NCBI GenBank assembly: GCA_009735695.1
Contig: SRSL01000001.1
Span: forward strand, 930,048-994,047
Reading direction: 5' to 3'
Length of the DNA stretch: 64,000 nucleotides
Source of the DNA: Christiangramia bathymodioli
GTDB lineage: Bacteria; Bacteroidota; Bacteroidia; Flavobacteriales; Flavobacteriaceae
This document shows positions 35,899 to 44,852 of the stretch, in pieces. Each line of letters opens with the position of its first letter. Within the stretch, counting starts at the first letter, position 1. Under the pieces are notes generated by a model. That model did not search any database. It worked only from the letters and a program-made list of their open reading frames with translations, and was not told where the DNA came from. The translations under genes and the position numbers were made by a program.

Positions 35899-36917
35899 TA
35901 CAGGGCAGATTTAAATTGTTCCAGGAATCGAAGATCGTTCTCGTAGAACATGCGTATATCTTCGATCTGATATAACAACATGGCGATTCGTTCTATCCCC
36001 ATTCCAAATGCAAATCCTGAATATTCTTTAGGATCGATCCCGCAATTTTTAAGAACATTCGGGTCAACCATTCCACAGCCCATGATCTCGAGCCAGCCGG
36101 TTCCTTTGGTGATGCGGTAATCGGTTTCGGATTCAAGCCCCCAGTAAACATCTACCTCGGCACTTGGCTCTGTAAATGGAAAATAAGAAGGTCTCAACCT
36201 GATTTTCGACTTTCCGAATAGCTGTTTGGTGAAATAAAGAATGGTTTGCTTTAGATCGGCAAACGAAACATCCTTATCGATATAAAGGCCTTCCACCTGG
36301 TGAAAGATACAGTGCGATCTTGCTGAAATAGCCTCATTTCTGAAAACCCTTCCCGGAGAAATAGTTCTGATAGGAGGTTGGTTGTTCTCCATATATCGAA
36401 CCTGTACCGAGGAAGTATGAGTTCTTAGAAGAATATCGGGATTGGTCTGGATGAAAAAAGTATCCTGCATGTCCCTCGCCGGGTGGTATTCCGGAAGGTT
36501 CAGGGCAGTAAAATTATGCCAGTCGTCTTCCATCTCCGGTCCTTCGGAAACATTGAATCCAATATTCGAAAAAATCTCTATGATCTGGTTCTTAACGATG
36601 GAAATAGGATGGCGGGAACCAATTTCAACAGGCTCAGCAGGTCTGCTCAGGTCTCCGTATACGCCTTTTTCTTCCTGGTTCTTTTCCAGCTCTTCTTTAA
36701 GGGAATTCACTTTGGCCTGTGCGGCGGTCTTCAGTTCATTGATCACCTGGCCGAATTCCTTTTTCTGCTCATTAGGAACATTTTTGAACTCGCTGAAGAA
36801 GTCATTCAAAATTCCCTTTTTACCGAGATATTTGATTCTAAAGGCTTCTACCTCATCTTTGGTCTTGGCTTTAAAACTTTCAACCTCAGCAATATGCCCT
36901 TTAATTTTATCGATCAT
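35898..36917 (-). CDS. pheS: Phenylalanine-tRNA ligase alpha subunit
   Basis: The 339 aa protein has the N-terminal coiled coil (residues 1-90) and the class II catalytic core: [19 protein letters not shown], motif 2 around [14 protein letters not shown] and [14 protein letters not shown], and motif 3 in [16 protein letters not shown]. It is full length. It charges tRNA-Phe as a tetramer with PheT, which is not in this window, so the two genes are unlinked here, as is common in this phylum. Its stop overlaps the start of the small membrane protein gene by one base. Confidence 0.98.
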   Translation of the reverse strand: MIDKIKGHIAEVESFKAKTKDEVEAFRIKYLGKKGILNDFFSEFKNVPNEQKKEFGQVINELKTAAQAKVNSLKEELEKNQEEKGVYGDLSRPAEPVEIGSRHPISIVKNQIIEIFSNIGFNVSEGPEMEDDWHNFTALNLPEYHPARDMQDTFFIQTNPDILLRTHTSSVQVRYMENNQPPIRTISPGRVFRNEAISARSHCIFHQVEGLYIDKDVSFADLKQTILYFTKQLFGKSKIRLRPSYFPFTEPSAEVDVYWGLESETDYRITKGTGWLEIMGCGMVDPNVLKNCGIDPKEYSGFAFGMGIERIAMLLYQIEDIRMFYENDLRFLEQFKSAL

Positions 36918-36961
36918 AGATGGTATCTTTTCCGGAAGCGCAAATTTAATAAAATTTAATC

Positions 36962-37690
36962 CTAAACCTTTCCTTTTGAAGTCTTATTCCGCACATCAGC
37001 CTTGGCAGGGACTAAGCTTTGAGTTCTTCGGTCTTCATATATGAATTTGATTAGGAAGAAAACCGAAATCGCCCCGAAAACGTGCCAGAGCCAGTGAGTG
37101 CCCATGGGCAGTACATAAACGAACCTGTCCATTAACCTGAAACTGATGGCAAATCCAAAACTCAGAAAGGCCATTAAAACCCACCACCAATTATGGTTTC
37201 TTGTTGTAAAAAAATAAGTGATTATGGGCAGCAGCAATCCTATAGCTGTAGCGATATAACCTATCGAGGTTTTCAGCGAAACCGGCCAGGGGATCATTCT
37301 GATCCCAAAAACCAGTAATAAAATAACCAGTATAAGCACTAGCCGCTGTTTTTTTGTTGCCTTCAGCTTGACGGTATAATAAACCGAAACGGCCAGGCAC
37401 AAAATCACGATCGGCAGCCAGTCCATATACATCCAAACATCATGACTCCGGGTAGCGTGGTAAACGGTTCCACCAATAAATCCCAGGAATAGTACAGGAA
37501 GACTCCAGGCGAGGAATCGATTATTTTCATAATCTCTATAAACCTTCAGGGAAAAATAGATAATAATACCCAGGAACAGGATATTGCTATACGTATTGAA
37601 TGGTTCCACAGGCAATCGTCCCGCAAGGGTTTCCTGGTAAATGGGACCGCTATCGAACGGAAAGGTATCCAACAACTCCTTTAGGGCCAT
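36962..37690 (-). CDS. Ceramidase-family (CREST) membrane hydrolase
   Basis: The 242 aa protein has seven hydrophobic segments. The conserved CREST residues are in place: YNTYSN-like N-terminal region, [22 protein letters not shown] (Ser, His, Asp) and [15 protein letters not shown] (two His), which ligate Zn in alkaline ceramidases. In this phylum it may act on sphingolipid-like or other amide lipids; the substrate is inferred. Its ATG follows the upstream gene's stop directly, so it is in a two-gene operon with the 118 aa protein. Confidence 0.83.
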   Translation of the reverse strand: MALKELLDTFPFDSGPIYQETLAGRLPVEPFNTYSNILFLGIIIYFSLKVYRDYENNRFLAWSLPVLFLGFIGGTVYHATRSHDVWMYMDWLPIVILCLAVSVYYTVKLKATKKQRLVLILVILLLVFGIRMIPWPVSLKTSIGYIATAIGLLLPIITYFFTTRNHNWWWVLMAFLSFGFAISFRLMDRFVYVLPMGTHWLWHVFGAISVFFLIKFIYEDRRTQSLVPAKADVRNKTSKGKV

Positions 37691-38047
37691 CTATGAAATG
37701 TATTCCTTTTCCATAAAGTAATTCACGATGGCCTCTTTCATTAAAACGCTTTGTTCCCCTGCCTTTAGAGAAGGCAAGCTTTCCTTGACCTTGAAATGTG
37801 GCCATCCGTCTTCATCATAAAAATCGAATTCATAATACCCATAGGGCTCCAGGAGCGTACAAATAGCTATATGCATCAAATCGATCTTATGGTCTTTCTT
37901 ATATCTTCGATGGGGCTGACCCAGTTCCTGCACCCCGATAAGGTAAATGATAGCATCCAGCTCCATTAATTCGCCATCTGCAAACTGCGCTGAAAGTTTC
38001 TGCTGAACTTTCTCCCATCGTTCTTTTAATTGTTCATCTCTTGCCAT
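37691..38047 (-). CDS. Conserved hypothetical protein (118 aa)
   Basis: A soluble, charged protein: MARDEQLKERWEKVQQKL, a helical stretch with YLIGVQELGQPHRRYKKDHKIDLMHIAICTLL, then YEFDFYDEDGWPHFKV and a final helix. I do not recognise a characterised family, though the composition looks like a conserved flavobacterial protein. It is immediately followed by the ceramidase-like gene. A TATCTTTG box 4 bases before the ATG suggests an almost leaderless mRNA. Confidence 0.8.
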   Translation of the reverse strand: MARDEQLKERWEKVQQKLSAQFADGELMELDAIIYLIGVQELGQPHRRYKKDHKIDLMHIAICTLLEPYGYYEFDFYDEDGWPHFKVKESLPSLKAGEQSVLMKEAIVNYFMEKEYIS

Positions 38048-38051
38048 ATTG

Positions 38052-38059
38052 CAAAGATA
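38052..38059 (-). promoter_or_regulatory. -7 box of the 118 aa gene (near-leaderless)
   Basis: The leftward strand reads TATCTTTG, exact TAnnTTTG, ending 4 bases before the ATG at 38047. If transcription starts at the usual distance, the message begins at or next to the start codon. Confidence 0.55.
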
Positions 38060-38080
38060 ATTCCTAGATTTAATTATTCT

Positions 38081-38088
38081 TATATTTG
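38081..38088 (+). promoter_or_regulatory. -7 box of cvpA (near-leaderless)
   Basis: TATATTTG is an exact TAnnTTTG ending 4 bases before the cvpA ATG at 38093, mirroring the arrangement on the opposite strand. No TTG lies at the normal -33 distance. Confidence 0.55.
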
Positions 38089-38092
38089 AGAT

Positions 38093-38626
38093 ATGAATAC
38101 CGTGGATATTATTTTAAGCCTGGTACTGCTCTACGGACTGGTACGAGGTTTTTTTAGAGGCCTGCTTACCGAACTGGCTTCGCTGGTAGGGATAGTAGCC
38201 GGAATTTACGGAGCTGTTCATCTTTCGCATTTTCTTAGCGATTTTCTTACTTCCCAGGTAAACTGGAAACCTCAGTACATTAATTTGATCAGCTTTGCGA
38301 TCACCTTCGTGATCATTGTCGTGCTGGTCTCTCTAGCCGGAAAAATGCTCACCAAGGTCGCTGCTTTTGCAGCCCTTGGAATTGTAAATAAATTTCTTGG
38401 TTCGATTTTCGGAATGATCAAATCGGCCTTTGTAGCCAGTGTGATTATTATGTTCTTTAAGGCGACTAACGAACGAATTGAAATCGTTGAAGATAAAACG
38501 CTAGAGGAATCCATCCTATATGAACCGGTAGAAAGCATCGCTCCGGTTATTCTTCCATCCATAATCAAGCAGGTGAAGGAACGGGATCTCCTGGAAAAAG
38601 ATCCTGAAGAAGAGAAACTGATATAA
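38093..38626 (+). CDS. CvpA family membrane protein
   Basis: The 177 aa protein begins MNTVDIILSLVLLYGLVRGFFRGLLTELASLVGIVAGIYGAVHL, the CvpA signature with YGxxRGFxRG. Four hydrophobic helices occupy residues 1-120; the C-terminal ~50 residues are charged and cytoplasmic or periplasmic. In E. coli CvpA is linked to colicin V production and envelope stress resistance; the biochemical role is unknown. It has its own terminator and diverges from the 118 aa gene by 45 bp. Confidence 0.92.
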   Translation: MNTVDIILSLVLLYGLVRGFFRGLLTELASLVGIVAGIYGAVHLSHFLSDFLTSQVNWKPQYINLISFAITFVIIVVLVSLAGKMLTKVAAFAALGIVNKFLGSIFGMIKSAFVASVIIMFFKATNERIEIVEDKTLEESILYEPVESIAPVILPSIIKQVKERDLLEKDPEEEKLI

Positions 38627-38631
38627 AAAAA

Positions 38632-38665
38632 CCGGCTATTGCCATTTTTATCTGACAGTAGCCGG
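38632..38665 (+). terminator. Terminator of cvpA
   Basis: CCGGCTATTGCC and GACAGTAGCCGG form a stem with one mismatch and one wobble around ATTTTTATCT, beginning 5 bp after the cvpA stop. Seven A precede it, so it could also stop leftward transcription; the T-run on the right is poor. Confidence 0.6.
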
Positions 38666-38686
38666 GCCATATAGTCCGCTAAAAAA

Positions 38687-39310
38687 CTATAATAAAGTTA
38701 CTTTTCCTGTGGAGATCGAATAAACGCCTCCAACTATTTTGATCTCACCATTCTTCTCCATTTCATTTAGAATAGGACTTTTTTCCCTAATTCGGTTCAT
38801 GGTAAGCTTCACGTTATTTTCTACCACTCCAGCAACGAAGGAATCGTTTTTGGAATTTCTTTCCCCATCGGTTTGAGTAGCCTCTACCGCTGGTTTAATA
38901 TTGCTAAGCAAATGAGTGATATTACCTAGCTCTACATGGTCGCAGGCAGCCTTAACCGCGCCACAGGCCTCGTGGCCCAGCACCAGTACTAACTTGCTTC
39001 CCGCTACTTTGCAGGAGTACTCCATACTTCCAAGGATATCGGTGTTTTCAAAATTTCCGGCTACGCGAGCTACAAAGATATCTCCCACACCCTGATCGAA
39101 TACAGTTTCAACAGGTACCCGGGAATCTATACAGCTAAGAACTACCGCCTGAGGCCATTGCCCGCCGCTGGTCTTATCGATCTGGCTCGAGTAATCCCTC
39201 TCATACATCTTCTTTTCAGTGAACCTTTTATTTCCCTGCATAAGATCATTAAGAACCTCGTCTGGGCTTAATTTGGCTTGTTTTTCCTTATTTATTATTT
39301 CTGTGATCAT
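38687..39310 (-). CDS. Beta-class carbonic anhydrase
   Basis: The 207 aa cytoplasmic protein has zinc ligands Cys60 (SCIDSR), His113 and Cys116 (GHEACGA) with the Asp62/Arg64 pair. It interconverts CO2 and bicarbonate. It begins 22 bp after the SulP transporter stop on the same strand, so the two form an operon. SulP-carbonic anhydrase pairs are known bicarbonate uptake modules in marine bacteria, and this one probably supplies HCO3- for anaplerotic carboxylation. Confidence 0.95.
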   Translation of the reverse strand: MITEIINKEKQAKLSPDEVLNDLMQGNKRFTEKKMYERDYSSQIDKTSGGQWPQAVVLSCIDSRVPVETVFDQGVGDIFVARVAGNFENTDILGSMEYSCKVAGSKLVLVLGHEACGAVKAACDHVELGNITHLLSNIKPAVEATQTDGERNSKNDSFVAGVVENNVKLTMNRIREKSPILNEMEKNGEIKIVGGVYSISTGKVTLL

Positions 39311-39332
39311 AAGATTAATTTGTTGGTTATGG

Positions 39333-40931
39333 TTATACTTTCTCTGCTTCTAATTGATTCTGTTTCTTCTCTCCCTGAAAAAACGCATAGTAACTATCAG
39401 GGTTCTCAACTACTCCCCTTTCAGAAACAATTTTTATATTAATATTCCTTTCCTGTGCCTTTACCTTAAAATCGTCCAGGATCTCTATAATATCATTGTC
39501 CAGGTATTTGGTGTTGGAAACATCCATTACAAGGTACGAATTCTCCTCAAGGTTATTCAACTCTTTGATGATGGCTCCCTTGTTAATAAAAGTAACTTCT
39601 TCTGCCAGGGTCATCTTAACGGTCTTACCTCCGTTATCCATGCTCTCCTTATGAAGAAAATGAGAGTTTTGGTAGTTCTTTATCAGGATCACCACAATTC
39701 CAACAAGTAATCCCAGGCTAATTCCTATTAGAAGATCCCCAAAAACGATCCCTGTAATCGTTACCATAAATGGAATGAACTGCTTCCAGCCTTTCATATA
39801 CATTTCCTTGAAAAGGGCCGGTTTTGCCAGTTTATAGCCTACCAGGAACAGGATGGCTGCAAGAACTGAAAGCGGGATATAATTAAGAATGTTTGGAATA
39901 ATGATGATGGAGATCAGCAATAGAAATCCATGCATGATGGCCGACATTTTTGTTTGTCCGCCAGACTGGATATTAGCTGAACTTCTTACGATCACCTGGG
40001 TAATTGGCAATCCGCCGATAAGACCAGACATCAGGTTTCCGGTACCCTGGGCGAAAAGCTCTCGGTTGGTTGGAGTGGTTCTCTTGTGAGGATCTAATTT
40101 ATCGGTTGCTTCAACACATAATAATGTTTCCAGACTCGCTACCAGGGCAATGGTAAATCCGGTTACCCATATTTGTACAGTTCCTATCATTTCCAGTGAA
40201 GGGAAGGTAAATTGACCAAGGAACGAGTCCAGGCTATCAGGCACCGGAACATTTACCAGGTGTTCCTGGGAAATAGACAGAGTTTCAGAATCACGGGTAA
40301 GAAGGTAGAAAAGGATACCAGCCACAACCGCAACCAAAGGTCCCTGCACCAGTTTAAAGAATTTACCTTTTTTCGAAAGAACAGCTTCCCAAAGTACAAG
40401 GATGCTCATACCAATAACCGCAATTAATGTGGCACCAGGGCTAATATTGTTAAAAACATTGAAGATTTCTGAAAAGGTATTTTCCCCATCCACCTGGAAA
40501 AAAGCCCAATCTCCCTGGGGATCGCTATCATAACCAAAGAAATGAGGAATTTGTTTCAGGATGATGATGATCCCGATACCCGTTAGCATACCCTTGATCA
40601 CCGAATTTGGGAAATAATATCCAATGATTCCCGCTTTAAGAAGGCCAAACACGATCTGGATCACCCCAGCAATCACTACCGCAAGTAAGAGATTTTCGTA
40701 GCCCAGGTTGGTGATGGCAGCCAGAACGATTGCAGCAAGACCAGCAGCCGGACCGCTTACTCCCAGGCTGGACCCACTTATAGACCCTACAACAATACCT
40801 CCGATTATACCCGCGATAAGCCCAGAAAACAAGGGAGCTCCACTGGCCAGGGCAATTCCCAGACATAATGGAATGGCTACAAAAAATACGACAATACTTG
40901 CCGGAAAATCTTTATTAAGATGTTTGAACAT
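39333..40931 (-). CDS. SulP/SLC26-family anion transporter, probable bicarbonate transporter
   Basis: From the ATG at 40931 the product is 532 aa (MFKHLNKDFPASIVVFFVAIPLCLGIALASG). About 12-14 membrane segments cover residues 12-425, with GVSGPAAGLAAIV and GLPITQVIVRSSANIQSGG as SLC26 core motifs. A C-terminal STAS domain follows (VTFINKGAIIKELNNLEENSYLVMDVSNTKYLDNDIIEIL). It likely imports bicarbonate with Na+, judged from the adjacent carbonic anhydrase; sulfate or other anions remain possible. The upstream ATG at 40949 is six codons earlier and less typical. Confidence 0.92.
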   Translation of the reverse strand: MFKHLNKDFPASIVVFFVAIPLCLGIALASGAPLFSGLIAGIIGGIVVGSISGSSLGVSGPAAGLAAIVLAAITNLGYENLLLAVVIAGVIQIVFGLLKAGIIGYYFPNSVIKGMLTGIGIIIILKQIPHFFGYDSDPQGDWAFFQVDGENTFSEIFNVFNNISPGATLIAVIGMSILVLWEAVLSKKGKFFKLVQGPLVAVVAGILFYLLTRDSETLSISQEHLVNVPVPDSLDSFLGQFTFPSLEMIGTVQIWVTGFTIALVASLETLLCVEATDKLDPHKRTTPTNRELFAQGTGNLMSGLIGGLPITQVIVRSSANIQSGGQTKMSAIMHGFLLLISIIIIPNILNYIPLSVLAAILFLVGYKLAKPALFKEMYMKGWKQFIPFMVTITGIVFGDLLIGISLGLLVGIVVILIKNYQNSHFLHKESMDNGGKTVKMTLAEEVTFINKGAIIKELNNLEENSYLVMDVSNTKYLDNDIIEILDDFKVKAQERNINIKIVSERGVVENPDSYYAFFQGEKKQNQLEAEKV

Positions 40932-41071
40932 AATACAATTAATTAGCACCGGCGATTTTTTTTATTTCCTACCGGTTATAGATTTTTAATAATAAAAAGG
41001 AAGCCCTTCTCCAAGGAAATGAAAAAGGCTAATGCCTGCCGAAGCAAGACTTAATTAGAAGTTGTATTATG
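40929..41071. repeat. Inverted-repeat-bounded gap upstream of the SulP gene
   Basis: CATAATACAA at 40929-40938 and TTGTATTATG at 41062-41071 form a perfect 10 bp inverted repeat spanning the gap and touching both flanking coding ends. Inside are ACCGG/CCGGT and AGCC/GGCT pairs. It may be a long leader hairpin or chance in AT-rich DNA. Confidence 0.3.
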
Positions 41072-41357
41072 CAAATTTTGGAGGAGGTGATATCACCGAA
41101 AGGATCACATCGTAATGCTGATCCAGGTAGAAAAAACCGGCTTCTTTCTTGGTTTGAAGGAAGTGAATACTTTCATAATTCGATTCCATTTCCTCAAGAG
41201 TATATTCAAAGCTGATCTGGTTCTTGGAAGAACTCTCTTCTTCATTTACATTATAAGCAATGGAAATATCTACACTTCTGTCTATAAGCGTCACCAGGGT
41301 GGGCGTAAACAAAAATGTAATAAAAAGAAATGCTAATATGTAAGAGAATATTTTCAC
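41067..41357 (-). CDS. Small exported protein ending in PPPKFA
   Basis: The 96 aa product has an N-terminal hydrophobic segment (MKIFSYILAFLFITFLFTPTLVTLI) acting as signal or anchor. A polar acidic region follows (NEEESSSKNQISFEYTLEEMESNYES), then a strand-rich tail ending in VISPPPKFA. Short proteins with this C-terminal Pro-rich ending occur near transport genes in Bacteroidota, but I know no function. It is upstream of and codirectional with the SulP gene and is followed by bat genes on the other side. Confidence 0.72.
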   Translation of the reverse strand: MKIFSYILAFLFITFLFTPTLVTLIDRSVDISIAYNVNEEESSSKNQISFEYTLEEMESNYESIHFLQTKKEAGFFYLDQHYDVILSVISPPPKFA

Positions 41358-41423
41358 AGCCTCAAAAATATAAGAATTTTAAGATAAATTCTAACAGAAG
41401 GCCCTACTAATTTATAAAACCTC

Positions 41424-41435
41424 AGCGAATTCGCT
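41424..41435. other. 12 bp palindrome abutting the batE stop
   Basis: AGCGAATTCGCT is a perfect palindrome directly after the last base of batE. It may form part of a weak terminator of the bat operon; no T-run follows. Confidence 0.3.
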
Positions 41436-42185
41436 CTATAATTTTCTTATATCCTCGGTTTTTATCCATCCCTGTGCACCGTTAGCCAGCTCAATTTTAG
41501 ACCATTCCTGGTAGTTCTCCAGGATGCGCGCCTTGGTGCCTTCGTGCAATTCAAAACTGCCTTCTCCCCTTAGATTTGGTTCATCGCGAACTTCGGTTTC
41601 TTCAGCAAAAATGATCGCATACTGGTTATCTTCGATATAGCTTTCCTGTTGAAAGGCAAATAGTACAGAAACTATACATAAAACAAGGCTGGCCACGGAG
41701 AAACCAAAAAGCAGGCGTTTATACAAAGGTGTGGTTGAAAAATAATAGAAAAGGAATAGCCCCACGAACAGAACAGAGAATACAATACTTAAAATGGCCC
41801 AGGTAGAATAACTGAAGACTGCAATAAGATCATTAAACCATTTATCGATGCCGGTTTGTTCTACGGCCTCGATATCATCGATTGCCATATTACGTGCAAA
41901 TTCGATATTGTTAAGAATGTCTTCATCTCCTGGTTCAAGCTGGAGAGCTTTTTCATAATTGTAGATACTGGAGGCTATACGGTTTAATTTATAATAAGAA
42001 TTACCAAGGTTGTAGTAAACCTCTGCCGAGAATTCGCCGTTGTCAAGTATTTCTTCATACTTCTCAACCGCCTCCTCATAATTCCCATTTTGATAAGCTG
42101 TATTGGCAGCCTCAAAAAGATCTTCCTCCTGGCTAAAACCGGCAAAACTGAATAACAAAAAACTTAAAACGATCAATTTTTTCAT
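41436..42185 (-). CDS. batE: BatE: TPR and SH3-like protein of the aerotolerance operon
   Basis: The 249 aa protein has a signal peptide (residues 1-18, GFSQ), two TPRs (EEDLFEAANTAYQNGNYEEAVEKYEEIL, SAEVYYNLGNSYYKLNRIASSIYNYEKALQLEP), two membrane helices (about 130-155 and 163-185), and a bacterial SH3 domain at the C-terminus (EETEVRDEPNLRGEGSFELHEGTKARIL). This is the classical BatE layout. It is last in the cluster, 2 bp from batD. The Bat proteins are thought to form a cell-envelope complex involved in stress resistance, but the mechanism is unknown. Confidence 0.9.
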   Translation of the reverse strand: MKKLIVLSFLLFSFAGFSQEEDLFEAANTAYQNGNYEEAVEKYEEILDNGEFSAEVYYNLGNSYYKLNRIASSIYNYEKALQLEPGDEDILNNIEFARNMAIDDIEAVEQTGIDKWFNDLIAVFSYSTWAILSIVFSVLFVGLFLFYYFSTTPLYKRLLFGFSVASLVLCIVSVLFAFQQESYIEDNQYAIIFAEETEVRDEPNLRGEGSFELHEGTKARILENYQEWSKIELANGAQGWIKTEDIRKL

Positions 42186-42187
42186 TA

Positions 42188-43945
42188 CTACAACTGTTTA
42201 TCAAGGGTTGAGATTACACTAACCGATTTTTCATAATCATGCTGCATGGCATCCCTGGAGGCCGGCGTATACCTTGCGAATTCACAGCTTTCCAGCAGCG
42301 AAATAAATTCTGCCGTGGTTTGCTGATCTACATTCTTCTCCTGAAGCAGTGCCTGAATACGCTCCTTGCTCATCTCGCTGGTTTGTATCCGAAGCTTGGC
42401 CTTTAAATAATTGTGCATGGATCGCTCGAGGGCTAAATAGAATTCTTTTTGATTTCCAAGATTTCGCTTAGCCTCAGAAAGATATTTCCGGGCCAGTTTA
42501 TCAGCCTTTCTAATTCGATTTCCTTTTACATCACGGGCTCGTTCCTCGCGTTTTTTTCCGAAGAGAATAAAAAGCGGGATCGCTGCAAGTGGTAACACCA
42601 GCGCACTCCAGAAGCCCAATGAGCCAAGAAAATGATCTTCATCCATAGCGCTAAGACTGGTATTCAGTTTTATGAATCTGAACTGATCGTCAGGAATAGA
42701 AACTGCCTGCCTGCTGGAATTCGATATTCCACTGGGTTCATTCCCCGCCAGCGGACCACTATTCACATTGATCAAAATTTCTTCGGAATTCAGGGTCTTA
42801 TAGGTTTCGGTCGATGGGTCGAAATACGAAAAAGACAGCGCGGGAATTGGATATTTTCCTTTTCGGGTTGGCACAATGGTATAGGTTTCAGAAATACTTC
42901 CCTGCATCCCGTTGAGATTGGTGTTCACATTCTCAACTCGTTCCGGATCGTACATTTCCAGAGAAGAAGGAGCGGTAAGATCTGGAAGCTCGAAAAGCTT
43001 CAGGTTCCCATTTCCTTTTACCTCGACCTTTGCCTGTAAACTTTCACCGGCATTTAATTCATCTTTATTCGTAGTAACATTAAAACTGAATTTCCCTACC
43101 GCACCGGTAAAATTAGCCGGTTTCCCGTCTGGTAATGGCTTTACATTGATGGTCTTATTATCTGCAGCCACTGTTTTATTTACCGTTTTATAAATACGGC
43201 TTCCAAAGATGTCCCTTCTTTCACTTGGAACATCCACGGCAATAGAGAGGGTAAGTGGCTCAATATTGAGCTCTCCGGTTTTCTGAGGATAGAGAATGGT
43301 CTTTCTCAGGATCACATACCGATAAGGCTCCCCGCGATATTCACCATTTTCTACCCTTAATTGCTGGATGTCGATACTCTGGCTCCAGAAATCGTTATAC
43401 TTCGGGCTATCGAGTTCGCGCCAGTTGCTCACGCTAACCCTCGGGCTCACGTAGAGTTTGTAAACTATAGTAATCGCTTCGTTTAGGTAAGGATTGCCTT
43501 CTGAAACCTCGGCTACCAGGTGCAGATTATCTTCGGCTATTAGTTCGGAATTATCACCATCGGTAGGTTTGTCCACAGCAGCAGTGATCTCCACCGCTAT
43601 TGGTGAGGTCTTGTAAATTTCATCATCGATAAGCACCTCAGCCTGACCAATCGTCAGTTTTCCTCTTTTTTTTGGCTGAAGGTAAAAGCTGTAGACCTTG
43701 GAATATTCCATCTTCCCGTTAAGGATACTATGGCTGATCTTCTGGTTTGGGCCTCCAACTACGGTAAACCCATCGAAAGAGGGCGGTTTGAAGTTATCAC
43801 CATCTTCATTCATTTCGAAATCAACACGCAGCCGCTCATTGATCCCTAATTTTTCCCTGCTCACTTTAGCTTCAAAGCGAACCTGGGCCTGGATCACACC
43901 CCCGGCGAACAGTAAAAAACTCAATACCAAGTACTTCAGTTTCAT
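42188..43945 (-). CDS. batD: BatD: exported BatD-domain protein
   Basis: From the ATG at 43945 the product is 585 aa with a signal peptide (MKLKYLVLSFLLFAGGVIQAQ). The frame continues upstream to 44044, but that would overlap batC and hide the signal. Several Ig-like beta-sandwich repeats (FEAKVSREKLGINERLRVDFEMNEDGDNF, then NLHLVAEVSEGNPYLNEAITIVYKLYVSP) cover residues 20-430. A transmembrane helix follows at about 450-470, then a cytoplasmic tail with helical segments. It is the periplasmic scaffold protein of the Bat cluster by homology; its partner proteins are encoded on either side. Confidence 0.92.
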   Translation of the reverse strand: MKLKYLVLSFLLFAGGVIQAQVRFEAKVSREKLGINERLRVDFEMNEDGDNFKPPSFDGFTVVGGPNQKISHSILNGKMEYSKVYSFYLQPKKRGKLTIGQAEVLIDDEIYKTSPIAVEITAAVDKPTDGDNSELIAEDNLHLVAEVSEGNPYLNEAITIVYKLYVSPRVSVSNWRELDSPKYNDFWSQSIDIQQLRVENGEYRGEPYRYVILRKTILYPQKTGELNIEPLTLSIAVDVPSERRDIFGSRIYKTVNKTVAADNKTINVKPLPDGKPANFTGAVGKFSFNVTTNKDELNAGESLQAKVEVKGNGNLKLFELPDLTAPSSLEMYDPERVENVNTNLNGMQGSISETYTIVPTRKGKYPIPALSFSYFDPSTETYKTLNSEEILINVNSGPLAGNEPSGISNSSRQAVSIPDDQFRFIKLNTSLSAMDEDHFLGSLGFWSALVLPLAAIPLFILFGKKREERARDVKGNRIRKADKLARKYLSEAKRNLGNQKEFYLALERSMHNYLKAKLRIQTSEMSKERIQALLQEKNVDQQTTAEFISLLESCEFARYTPASRDAMQHDYEKSVSVISTLDKQL

Positions 43946-43994
43946 CTTTTTCTCCTTACAATCAGTCTTTTTGGTCGATGTTATTGCAAAAATG

Positions 43995-44852
43995 TTACCA
44001 ATCTTTTTCAGATTTGATTTTGACACCTTTAGCTTTTTCCGCATTGATCTTATCCTGAACTTTTTTCTCCTCGTTGTTCATCGCCTCCAGCAGGTTATTT
44101 ATTTGCTGTGGAGAGAGCTGGCCTTGAGCTGGTCTTGGTTGCTGTTGCTGTTGTTTTTCAGATTCTCCCTGGTCTTTTTGCTGATCCTCACCCTGCTCTT
44201 TTTCATTCTTTTCATTCTCGTTGCCTTCTTGCTCGTCCTGCTTGTTCTCTCCCTCATCATTTGGCTTCTGGTCCTGGTTTTGATCTTCGCCACCTTCACC
44301 ATCCTGGTTTTGCTGTTCCTTATCCTCCTTCTCCTCTTCGCTTTCCCCGCCACTGTTCTGATCCTGGTTCTGGTCCTGATTCTGCTGTTCTTTTTCCAGC
44401 ATCTTTTTAGCCAAGGCCAGGTTATAGCGCGTTTCATCATCGGTAGGATCGTTGCGCAAAGCATTCTTGAATGCATCCACCGCCTCCTGATATTGCTTTT
44501 GCTGCATAAAGGTATTCCCCAGGTTATGATAAATACGATGCTTTTCTTCCTTTGTTGCAGCAATCTCTGCTGCTTCTTTTAATCGTTCCTCTGCGTTTAA
44601 TGATTTTTCCTTGGTGTAATACAGGTTTCCCATGTTGTATTTGGCGGTAAGGTTCTCCGGAGCTTTTGCAATTGCCTTTCGATAAGCCGCCTCTGCCTGG
44701 GCAAAATTGTTTTCTGAAAGGGCTTCCTGGGCTTCAGCCACGAAATCATTCGATTGCCTGAGCAATTTCTCAGGTTTTTCCTGTGCATCTGTAAAGCCTA
44801 AGCCGAACAGGCAGGCCATGACCACCGTAAAGTTCTTCAGCTTAATTTTCAT
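43995..44852 (-). CDS. batC: BatC: TPR protein with acidic Gln-rich region
   Basis: The chosen ATG at 44852 gives 285 aa with a signal peptide (MKIKLKNFTVVMACLFGLGFTDAQ) and overlaps batB by 11 bp. Three TPRs cover residues 25-135 (NNFAQAEAAYRKAIAKAPENLTAKYNMG, EKHRIYHNLGNTFMQQKQYQEAVDAFKNALRNDP). A low-complexity stretch of Gln, Asp, Glu and Asn spans about 145-235. The end (QGQLSPQQINNLLEAMNNEEKKVQDKI) is the conserved BatC tail. The acidic region is probably disordered and periplasmic. Confidence 0.92.
   Translation of the reverse strand: MKIKLKNFTVVMACLFGLGFTDAQEKPEKLLRQSNDFVAEAQEALSENNFAQAEAAYRKAIAKAPENLTAKYNMGNLYYTKEKSLNAEERLKEAAEIAATKEEKHRIYHNLGNTFMQQKQYQEAVDAFKNALRNDPTDDETRYNLALAKKMLEKEQQNQDQNQDQNSGGESEEEKEDKEQQNQDGEGGEDQNQDQKPNDEGENKQDEQEGNENEKNEKEQGEDQQKDQGESEKQQQQQPRPAQGQLSPQQINNLLEAMNNEEKKVQDKINAEKAKGVKIKSEKDW

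Noticed and set aside
36442-37044. 200 aa rightward open frame over the pheS 5' end
   Set aside because: pheS on the other strand is full length and unmistakable; this frame is Ser/Leu-rich and has no features.
43946-44044. Upstream extension of batD
   Set aside because: It would overlap batC and precede a standard signal peptide that starts at 43945.
43698-44582. 294 aa rightward open frame antisense to batC/batD
   Set aside because: Its Leu/Phe-rich sequence is the mirror of the Gln/Glu/Asp-rich batC low-complexity region; batC and batD on the other strand have clear domains and signal peptides.
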